Shown here one piece after another: positions 63,601-64,000 of a DNA stretch of 64,000 bases. This DNA is from Limnomonas spitsbergensis. Lineage: Eukaryota > Chlorophyta > Chlorophyceae > Chlamydomonadales. Under the pieces are notes generated by a model. The model was not told the origin of the DNA, ran no database searches, and saw nothing but the letters and a program-made list of their open reading frames with translations. Position 1 is the stretch's first letter, and each line of letters begins with the position of its first letter. Position numbers and translations under genes: made by a program. The stretch is taken from the NCBI GenBank assembly GCA_037349105.1, contig JAYJMM010000124.1, forward strand, positions 5,316,001 to 5,380,000, written 5' to 3'.

Positions 63601-64000
63601 ATATGGAAGATATATGCCCCTGACCCTGCCCCTGCCCTCCTTCTCTGCCCCCTGAACCCCTCCCCCTTCCCCCTGCCCTTTGCAGGCTGGGTGGGGCATC
63701 CAAGGACTCTCCATCTCGACACCCCGTCCATGCGGGAGCTGTTTTGCAGCCATGTGGCCTACCTGAGCATCCCCGCCACCCCATCATCCCCATTGGGCTC
63801 CGTCACAGAGGGCTCAACCCCCTTCCAACTGGCCAAGGACCTTGGAGTGGTAACGGAGCCCAGCTGCCAGGCCTTGCTGGGCGTCCTGAGGCAGTGGGCG
63901 GGGCGCTCGAGGGCAGGGAGGCAAGCGGGAGGAGCGGCAGGCGTATGTAACATGTCCACACGTCGCTCGTGTGAGCTCTACGCCGCGCTGGGGCGTCTGA
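31679..64000 (+). CDS. NOV: NO VEIN (NOV)-like large protein with GHKL ATPase domain, split gene, both ends outside or unplaced
   Basis: I see 21 exons joined in consistent phase (about 2,166 codons). The central block holds the Bergerat ATP-binding motifs: N-box ELIQ|NADDN across exons 10/11, G1-like DVGRSTK and G2-like GYIGQKGIGWKSVF in exon 12. Exon 13 reads QVHSNGFHISFDLT. This order and wording match plant NOV proteins (very large nuclear or cytosolic GHKL-ATPase-domain proteins; Arabidopsis NOV acts in vascular and auxin-related development). Downstream blocks also match: SSREAVDCDSPWNQAL, VFAFLPLRSYGLRL, EAQGFFAPLP, KWVTPGEA and LGVRELGAEDVW. The algal protein adds poly-Ala, Gln and Gly insertions. 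The role in an alga is unknown. Exons occupy about 20% of the locus. The true start codon is not identified; the 3' end lies beyond the window. Confidence 0.88.
31806..32208. repeat. Intron 1 with CCATGCT heptamer satellite
   Basis: From 31845 to 32115 the sequence is built of TCCATGC / TCCATACTCC units. The longer block CCCATGCTCCACTCTCCACT is repeated at about 31918 and 31977. Confidence 0.8.
32209..32701 (+). CDS. NOV: NOV-like exon 2
   Basis: Acceptor CCCGTGCAG, donor GATGAG|GTACGG, phases 1 and 2. It encodes a basic start (QRTSQKKSAIGEEKRRRARV), a hydrophobic helix (FWAQDSVVHLLLRTLNMALA), an Ala-rich linker and a second helix (VLSISRCLEAMQRQLVDG). It lies N-terminal to the ATPase core, a poorly conserved part of NOV proteins. 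Confidence 0.65.
32702..34023. repeat. Intron 2: 28-bp satellite and TGCTCC microsatellite
   Basis: From 32937 to 33170 a 28-bp unit (CATGAAACTGCTGCCACATC...) is repeated about eight times. From 33288 to 33770 the intron is nearly pure (TGCTCC)n/(TGCTTC)n, which causes long chance ORFs on both strands. At 33778-34023 come three copies of the exon 3 acceptor region. Confidence 0.93.
33778..34023 (+). repeat. Amplified exon 3 acceptor, three copies
   Basis: TTGAATG..ATT, then CCTGC(G)(T/C)CCGCCTGCCCCTCT, then TGCAGCC(C/T)(C)CAGAAGT occurs at about 33778, 33851 and 33977. The last copy is the real acceptor. The two upstream copies carry CTGCAG plus exon-like CC..GAAGT and then diverge (ATGTTTAGTG). 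Confidence 0.85.
34024..34078 (+). CDS. NOV: NOV-like exon 3 (55 bp)
   Basis: Acceptor CTGGTTGCAG, donor CACCAG|GTCAGC. It reads PQKFRALRVFLDFIMMHQ, an amphipathic helix, and joins exon 2 (phase 2) and exon 4 (phase 0) in frame. Confidence 0.6.
34079..34230 (+). other. Intron 3, apparently created by an AGGT-centred duplication
   Basis: The exon 3/intron start CACCAGGTCAGCC..GGGGACGACGGGGGCGA is repeated at the intron 3/exon 4 border as CACCAGGTCGGCC..GGTGACGACGGGGGCGA, 152 bp further on. The segment between contains about 125 bp that also occurs in intron 6. Confidence 0.8.
34231..34488 (+). CDS. NOV: NOV-like exon 4
   Basis: 86 codons in phase 0, beginning VGPGDDGGERDTGDAVPS, acidic and then basic (GKADNKRRRTGDAP), ending SRSAVLAAVLEMRM before the donor GATG|GTGGGT. 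The KADNKRRRTG patch is a plausible nuclear localisation signal. Family similarity is weak; the phase fit supports it. Confidence 0.6.
34489..35133 (+). other. Intron 4 with ~60-bp diverged repeats
   Basis: Three copies of a TTGTGxxTGGGCxTCATTA..TTGTTCTTGCTGACACCCTTTC-type unit lie at about 34840-35015. There is also a TTTGTGTGGA(A/C)AC(G/A)C tract (34745-34805). No exon is seen. Confidence 0.7.
35134..35758 (+). CDS. NOV: NOV-like exon 5
   Basis: Acceptor CTCTGCCAG, donor CAACAAG|GTGAGA. It reads GCTIPALAALEASLLTHFEV, STFSALGLPGASLL, then an Ala/Gly-rich stretch and a second related segment, TAEAVARCLCGHFSVASVEL / LGYGPARHLARL. Paired helices of the form (E..L..HF.V..F..LG) match the pre-ATPase region of plant NOV, which has similar LGYG-containing repeats. 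It ends in phase 1. Confidence 0.75.
35748..35875 (+). repeat. Amplified exon 5 donor, 30-bp unit, four copies
   Basis: GTGCAACAAG|GTGAGAAGGT occurs with the exon end at 35758 and again at exactly 30-bp steps (GCAACAAGGT at 35751, 35781, 35811 and 35841). Each copy has a complete consensus donor. 30 bp keeps the reading frame, but TGA/TAG codons follow in the frame. Confidence 0.92.
35909..36045 (+). repeat. Dispersed SINE-like repeat, copy 5, with tail
   Basis: GGCAGGCCGCCCCACGACCA, GGGACCAAACCGGGCC and ATGGCCGGTGGTCCAAGCAG are followed by GTGTAGCTGACATGTAGCCG. It lies within intron 5. Confidence 0.6.
36280..42745. repeat. 97-bp satellite, about 60 regular units plus diverged edge (intron 5)
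   Basis: The regular array runs from about 36905 to 42740 with constant 97-bp spacing; 36280-36905 holds older diverged units. Each unit includes CTGCTGCCCAGCCTAGGGCA, CTTGAGATCAAGCCTACTCC and CAGGATATGGCAGACCGCAT. Variants such as CTCAGACCTCAGCC recur 2,037 bp (21 units) and 2,328 bp (24 units) apart, so blocks were copied as higher-order units. 97 bp is 1 mod 3, which produces a series of identical 65-residue ORFs on both strands that I do not accept as genes. Confidence 0.98.
42974..43159 (+). CDS. NOV: NOV-like exon 6
   Basis: The acceptor is weak (TGTGTCGAAG); the donor is CAGCAG|GTGGGG. Phases 1 and 1 fit both neighbours. It reads LSSVPALADLHHGSQWTLAF then EGTLGRLEDFLRVEAA, matching the plant NOV block where a Leu/Pro helix is followed by a W-x-L-x-F and a ..L..L.DFL helix. 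The first 25 residues are low complexity, so the start may be elsewhere. Confidence 0.7.
43160..44699 (+). other. Intron 6: introner-like segment and amplified exon 7 acceptors
   Basis: At about 43213-43320 there is a segment homologous to intron 3. At 43400-43980 I see no gene, only a GGGGGCGCCTAGAGACGCCCCC hairpin (43788-43809). From about 43990, copies of the exon 7 acceptor region begin. Confidence 0.75.
43995..44699 (+). repeat. Amplified exon 7 acceptor, about seven copies of ~100-145 bp
   Basis: The block CTTGCTGCAG|CTGYGGGC then CCAGCTCCC and TGCGCCCTCTCCATGCCTC occurs with exon-like starts at about 44016, 44123, 44225, 44326, 44430, 44575 and finally the real exon at 44700. Two upstream copies have lost the AG (TGCAA near 44325, TGATG near 44428). 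Each copy carries about 75 bp of exon-like sequence. Confidence 0.9.
44700..44829 (+). CDS. NOV: NOV-like exon 7
   Basis: Acceptor CTTGCTGCAG, donor TCCAG|GTGAGT, phases 1 and 2. It reads AGVSALQLPRGGAPCALSM then PHGRLLRLDPTRANEDAFVE. This matches the plant NOV pattern of a short L.L...G strand pair followed by (V/L)RVD..A....FLEAA. Both of its borders are tandemly amplified. Confidence 0.75.
44790..45425 (+). repeat. Amplified exon 7 donor, seven copies of ~90-100 bp
   Basis: GAGGA(C/T)GCATTTGTGGAGGCA, then CGTC.AG|GTGAGTGGGAGGG. Donor positions are 44830 (real), 44923, 45013, 45100, about 45199, about 45303 (GC instead of GT) and 45401. The last copy again has a perfect donor. Confidence 0.92.
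45470..45862. repeat. 40-bp satellite in intron 7
   Basis: About ten units of AGATCCAGCAGCAAGATCTC followed by CCTTGCAGGCATACCTAGCT; many are exact. Each unit carries the pattern CCCTTGCAGG, an acceptor-like motif, but with no exon similarity. Confidence 0.95.
46311..46773 (+). repeat. Amplified exon 8 acceptor, 70-bp unit, seven copies
   Basis: Units start TCCATCGCCT at 46311, 46381, 46451, 46521, 46591, 46661 and 46731. Each contains CTTGCTGCAGGGTAGATTTC then CAGGTGCTGCCCTGTC. The real exon start reads GATGCAG|GGCTGATGCCCAGG then GTGCTGCCCTGTC. Six decoy acceptors therefore precede the true one. Confidence 0.95.
46774..47128 (+). CDS. NOV: NOV-like exon 8
   Basis: Phase 2 to 0. It reads ADAQGAALSLLSIVALSGSV, CAPLQLLQLHTRRCLEAIA, a Gly/Ala-rich insertion, and AAFCCRLIELLPVPLLVPLA then EHVVLPAAAE. 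In plant NOV the same succession occurs (A..LLSLI.L.GG...PLSLLK.HAR.A......; later V....LDCL..LP.E...F....L). The donor is GCTGAG|GTACGG. Confidence 0.82.
47595..47665 (-). repeat. tRNA-derived SINE-like head or tRNA pseudogene
   Basis: On the minus strand the B-box-like GTGTTCGAGTCCCG follows a CTCCTTGTCAAGGCAG segment that resembles an anticodon arm with GTC. The T stem does not pair cleanly and the acceptor ends do not match, so this is not called as a functional tRNA. Confidence 0.35.
48067..48600. repeat. 23-bp satellite
   Basis: About 23 units of ATGCTGTGCTG(C/T)CGTG(C/A)TGTGCC. It generates HGSTAWHITAAQ-type ORFs on the minus strand and CCAVPCC-type ORFs on the plus strand, none accepted as genes. 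Confidence 0.95.
48680..48838 (+). repeat. Dispersed SINE-like repeat, copy 6, with long tail
   Basis: A diverged core (GGCAGGACGCTGTGCAAACC, GGAGGGCTTGC) is followed by five GTAGCTGAATT-like units and CACCCTGTAATGAACA. The end matches copy 3 (CACCCTCTAATGAACAG). Confidence 0.55.
48864..49415 (+). CDS. NOV: NOV-like exon 9
   Basis: 184 codons in phase 0. It starts VLGGAAACHRLLLRQANTTS, then QLHHLGLCLGVELWAADYWE, then a long acidic, Gly/Arg-rich linker, and ends VVEAIRSEEFGLGAESALGE. The block AIR..EFGLG immediately before the ATPase core is a strong NOV signature (plants have the same EFGLG motif there). Donor GGAAG|GTGGGT. Confidence 0.88.
49416..49972 (+). other. Intron 9 with CCTGCC tract and duplicated acceptor region
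   Basis: CCCACTTGTGYCTGTCTTGC then ACCCCTTC occurs at about 49808 and 49943; the second leads into the real acceptor CCCTTCAG. TGTAGCAAGCTG/TGTAGCAGGCTG repeats lie near the donor and (CCTGC)n from 49752. Confidence 0.8.
49973..50071 (+). CDS. NOV: NOV-like exon 10 (ATPase helix with N-box Glu)
   Basis: 33 codons: LREVQNARMGRALQRLSNEL then YSRDSHFVLELIQ. It matches the plant NOV segment GRAL..LS.ELYS.DSHF.LELVQ almost residue for residue. The Glu of ELIQ is the expected general base of the GHKL N-box; the partner Asn is the first codon of exon 11, so intron 10 splits the motif. Confidence 0.95.
50060..50230 (+). repeat. Amplified exon 10 donor, about six copies
   Basis: GAGCTCATTCAG|GTGGGGTGACTGGCTGG is followed by related units of 24-46 bp: TTGTTTTGGTGAGGTGACTAG, TTCAGGTGGGGTGACTAGCT, CTCATTCAGGTGAGGTGACT, CTCATTTTGGTGTGGTGACT and ATTCAGATGAGGTGACTAG. 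Several keep CAG|GTGAGG, an excellent donor. Confidence 0.88.
50231..51030 (+). other. Intron 10, 5' half: no exon seen
   Basis: A (TG)n tract lies at 50507-50585. A duplicated ATATAGTGTAGACAGTACAC block then TTGTACCATTTGTG lies at about 50768 and 50814. Nothing coding is supported. Confidence 0.6.
51031..52382 (+). repeat. N-box exon minisatellite: 15 copies of exon 11 acceptor plus start
   Basis: Exon-like starts AATGCGGATGACAACGCC (NADDNA) after TGCAG/TACAG lie at 51207, 51288, 51376, 51457, 51538, 51626, 51707, 51788, 51876, 51964, 52052, 52133, 52221, 52302 and the real one at 52383; two degenerate copies precede. Steps are 81 bp (27 codons) or 88 bp (an extra 7 bp, ATAATTA type). Copies at 51288, 51538 and 52133 read NADDNA then TAA. 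The copies at 52221 and 52302 are in frame with the real exon and open through it. Confidence 0.97.
52383..52472 (+). CDS. NOV: NOV-like exon 11 (N-box Asn/Asp)
   Basis: 30 codons: NADDNAYPAGAVPTLEFFIT then DDEVRVSNNE. It carries the Mg-coordinating Asn and DDN of the Bergerat N-box, then the beta strand and NNE, exactly as in plant NOV (NADDN.YP..VEPTL.F......V.NNE). Acceptor CCTTGCAG, donor AATGAG|GTGCGC. Confidence 0.96.
52473..53367 (+). other. Intron 11 with 40-bp CCCACC-rich satellite
   Basis: Units of CCTCCTCACACTACATACCC plus ACCCACCCACACCCACCCTC repeat about six times from 53090 to 53355. A probable minus-strand SINE-like fragment (GCCGGTGGCCCTAGCAGG read on minus) lies at about 52740-52830. 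Confidence 0.85.
53368..53481 (+). CDS. NOV: NOV-like exon 12 (G1 and G2 boxes)
   Basis: 38 codons: VGFSDVNIRALCDVGRSTKA then GGMGYIGQKGIGWKSVFR. NIRALCDVG.STK and GYIG.KGIG.KSVFR are NOV hallmarks; GYIGQKGIG forms the ATP lid/G2 glycine box. Trp replaces the Phe usual in plants at GIG(F)KSVF. Donor TTCAGG|GTGAGA. Confidence 0.96.
53482..54238 (+). other. Intron 12: CCATATAGG repeat, 11-bp tail repeats, amplified exon 13 acceptor
   Basis: CATCAAGGTCCCCATATAGG/CCCCCATATAGG units lie at 53703-53790. The exon 13 border GCTACCCCAG|GT(G/A)ACG occurs three times, at about 53990 (degenerate), 54117 and 54239 (real). GTAGCTGAATT units lie between the copies. Confidence 0.85.
54239..54610 (+). CDS. 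NOV: NOV-like exon 13 (end of ATPase domain)
   Basis: 124 codons in phase 0: VTDRPQVHSNGFHISFDLTA, ALGYILPTWIGPAV, TVTVLPLKRQMRG and FEDIQPTLLLFLQRLRRIAI. This aligns with plant NOV (V(S/T)DAPEIHSNGFH.KFDI..GQIG..LPT.VPP ... LPF ... F.DLHPSLLLFL.RL..I). A poly-Ala insertion follows. It ends ESVM before GTGGGG. Confidence 0.94.
54611..54870 (+). other. Intron 13 with CCTGAGCCTCTTAA repeats
   Basis: About ten imperfect 14-bp units (CTGAGCCTCTTAAC/T) fill 54685-54840, then the acceptor CCTCTGCAG. Confidence 0.88.
54871..54965 (+). CDS. NOV: NOV-like exon 14
   Basis: 31 codons plus 2 bases: VRVEVPTSGLPPNASVVELQ then HGSGCSRWLVV. It fits the plant NOV segment after the ATPase domain (..L.V.RK.I...I..VS.G.....W.V). 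Its end border is amplified. Confidence 0.85.
54945..55065 (+). repeat. Amplified exon 14 donor, three to four copies
   Basis: GTGGTTAGTGGTCAG|GTAAGG is followed by GTGGTTGGTGGTCAGGTGGG and GTGGTTGATAGTCAGGTGAG, each with an intact donor. Confidence 0.85.
55066..55704 (+). other. Intron 14, TE-like hairpin and 60-70-bp repeats
   Basis: ATAGTAGTCCACATAT (55218-55233) is mirrored by ATATGTGGACTACTAT (55254-55269), a perfect 16-bp inverted repeat. From 55360 to 55640, GGGTTGAGAGT..TAGGGCCCCTTCCCCC units repeat about five times. Confidence 0.8.
55705..55927 (+). CDS. NOV: NOV-like exon 15
   Basis: Phase 2 to 0: SDVCPTVPRGDVPVAVTQVC then IALPLD, an Ala-rich insertion, LPQQQVFAFLPLRSYGLRLV and VQ. 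PVFAFLPLR.YGLKF..Q is strongly conserved in plant NOV at this point. Confidence 0.92.
55928..56416 (+). other. Intron 15 with GGATCTGCTGG repeats
   Basis: A 20-34-bp repeat of AGGATCTGCTGGTAGGAGGA type runs 55985-56215, then a 37-bp GGCCTGTTGCTGCTGAGGGC-type repeat at 56270-56395. Confidence 0.88.
56417..56511 (+). CDS. NOV: NOV-like exon 16
   Basis: ADFIVPSSREAVDCDSPWNQ then ALRAELPSLLL. It matches plant NOV GDF.L.SSREEVD.DSPWNQWL..E.PSLF very closely. There is no internal ATG. Acceptor CCCTTCAG, donor CTCAG|GTGGGG, ending in phase 2. Confidence 0.95.
56512..57526 (+). other. Intron 16 with GAGGGGCTGG and 12-bp satellites
   Basis: GGTGAGGGGCTGGTGTGCTGC-type units lie at 56690-56860. A 12-bp satellite (TGTGACCTAACC) runs from 57165 to 57510, ending close to the acceptor CATCTTCAG. 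Confidence 0.92.
57527..57816 (+). CDS. NOV: NOV-like exon 17
   Basis: Phase 2 to 1: ALEACQALDQQQQLQ, a Gln run and then PPPLQGIVSG, a Gly-rich part, and VDLWLRCLPLPGEAQGFFAP then LPQAAAARLRAARCVPTEG. W.R.(V/L)PL.GE..GFF.P.....I..LR...CLPTEG is the plant counterpart. Donor GGGAG|GTGAGG. A decayed copy of the exon end (GCTGCATGCTGACAGAGGG) lies at about 57922. Confidence 0.9.
57817..58399 (+). other. Intron 17, no gene seen
   Basis: It holds the decayed exon 17 end copy (about 57905-57940) and telomere-like TAAACCCT tracts at 58325-58375. Nothing else is recognised. Confidence 0.6.
58400..58704 (+). CDS. NOV: NOV-like exon 18
   Basis: KWVTPGEAAICHSTSIRRLL, a Gln/Ala/Gly/Pro insertion, then LLGALHLVHPAATALHTSAA, LRAALGVREFSPMQLVSLAR. 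Plant NOV has (K)WV.P..VL..W.....LL....L....LG..YL...I.LS..LA.ALGI..YGPK.L. Phase 1 to 0. Confidence 0.88.
58705..59260 (+). other. Intron 18 with 20-bp satellite
   Basis: GCCTTGAGCAGGTACCACCT is repeated four times (59087-59170). Each unit holds the inverted pair ACCTGC/GCAGGT. The 5' half is AT-rich with AAACTGCCCTA repeats (58818-58870). Confidence 0.88.
59261..59833 (+). CDS. NOV: NOV-like exon 19
   Basis: 191 codons in phase 0: ELCVDGRLQQLGLPWVAQLL, LSIFGELLAG, an Ala/Gly insertion, MRELRTLPLLPLLGGGFCSA, LFFSPETLANPILKQ, and LSTLLSRLGMTPATMTRMRF / LDPELLLACVGG. Plant NOV shows GLKSMGL.WLS.WL...Y and ...L...PFIPLSDG.Y in the same order. Confidence 0.88.
60842..61030 (+). repeat. Dispersed SINE-like repeat, copy 7
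   Basis: GCAGGCCGCTGGGCAGCCGC, CTGGGCCGATTGGGACCCAA and CCTTTGTCGCCCTGG match copies 1 and 8 closely. There is no clear 11-bp tail. Confidence 0.6.
61320..61545 (+). repeat. Amplified exon 20 acceptor, four copies, with telomere-like tracts
   Basis: CTCAG|GAACTGGGTGTGC-type borders have exon-like starts at 61327, 61386, 61481 and 61546 (real). Between them are runs of CCCTAAA (61404-61450), the canonical plant/volvocine telomere heptamer on the complementary strand. Confidence 0.87.
61546..62692 (+). CDS. NOV: NOV-like exon 20 (largest exon)
   Basis: 382 codons: ELGVRELGAEDVWLNHALPE, a Gln/Pro-rich insertion, GVTLTQWRWLLGLLGVADFP, WRVVDWHCPALAALIGCLV, ALASLARILVDQWEAYRPAL and STLRMLLQDSAWLPNNA. 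Plant NOV has (VGVQ.LSAH.IV..HILP), W..FF.EIGI.DF., DWE...L..LL..L and ...L..LWDA, then F...L.D..WV.S. Phase 0 to 1. Confidence 0.9.
62693..63685 (+). other. Intron 20 with G-rich repeats and SINE-like copy
   Basis: GAGTGCAGGGGGGGATGGATGC-like units of about 30-35 bp run 62693-63020, derived in part from the exon end/donor GCAGGTGAGAGGGATGG. SINE-like copy 8 and its tail follow at 63070-63300. Confidence 0.8.
63070..63300 (+). repeat. Dispersed SINE-like repeat, copy 8, with long tail
   Basis: GCAGGCTGCTGGGCGTCCAC, GGGGACCCAACCTTGATCGG, CCGGTGGCCCAAGCTTCAGA and GCATGCTGCACTGGGC lead into a tail of about eleven 11-bp units (AGTAGCCGAAT). The tail sequence differs slightly from the GTAGCTGAATT tails of other copies, so the tails expand independently. 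Confidence 0.7.
63686..64000 (+). CDS. NOV: NOV-like exon 21 (runs off right edge)
   Basis: Acceptor CCCTTTGCAG. Frame: WVGHPRTLHLDTPSMRELFC, SHVAYLSIPATPSS, FQLAKDLGVVTEPSCQALLG, VLRQWAG, ending ELYAALGRL at the window edge. Plant NOV has ..LF.DCEAV...LG..APYA.P.......L..DLG.KT.VT.DD.L.VL..W and later .LY.FLW. There is no ATG in the exon. An internal intron near the Gly/Arg/Ala-rich stretch cannot be excluded. Confidence 0.88.

Overview
This is nuclear DNA of a green alga, most likely a chlorophycean (Volvocales-type). The evidence is GC-rich exons with GT-AG introns, alanine- and glutamine-rich low-complexity insertions in a conserved protein, abundant minisatellites, CCCTAAA-type telomere-like tracts and degenerate retroelements. 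The species cannot be fixed from the sequence. There are no operons, CRISPR arrays or bacterial features.

Left third (1-19.6 kb). A minus-strand exon lies at the left edge. It is followed by a 16-bp satellite, repeat-rich intergenic DNA and a 14-bp satellite. A minus-strand LTR-retrotransposon remnant (gag, protease and a second CCHC-bearing ORF, no reverse transcriptase seen) fills about 5-10.25 kb. Two terminal-inverted-repeat elements with 3-bp target duplications, a GC-rich palindrome cluster, a hAT-like transposase pseudogene, a 48-bp minisatellite, an unidentified minus ORF and a plus-strand ORF with WNSP-type repeats complete this part.

Middle (19.6-30.2 kb). A single 31-bp satellite of about 10.6 kb has clear higher-order structure, with 1,488-bp and 930-bp super-repeats.

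Right half (31.7 kb to the right end). One large plus-strand split gene runs through the rest of the window. I reconstruct 21 exons (about 6.5 kb coding, about 2,166 codons) whose splice phases all agree. The product resembles the plant NO VEIN (NOV) protein, with a GHKL/Bergerat-type ATPase domain in exons 10-13 and conserved downstream blocks. Neither the N-terminal start nor the C-terminal end is in the window. Several exons have no ATG and were found by translating between splice sites.

The most striking observation is that many exon-intron borders of this gene have been tandemly amplified into minisatellites. On the acceptor side, the copies carry the splice acceptor plus the first bases of the exon and lie upstream of it. 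On the donor side, they carry the exon end plus the donor and lie downstream. The extreme case is the ATPase N-box: the acceptor and the codons for NADDNAYP are repeated 15 times. The two copies nearest the real exon are in frame and open, so upstream acceptor choice could add extra N-boxes to the protein. One short intron (intron 3) looks as if it was made by a tandem duplication around an AGGT site, and it shares about 125 bp with intron 6, like an introner. Introns also hold a 60-unit, 97-bp satellite and copies of a dispersed SINE-like family with an 11-bp tail repeat.
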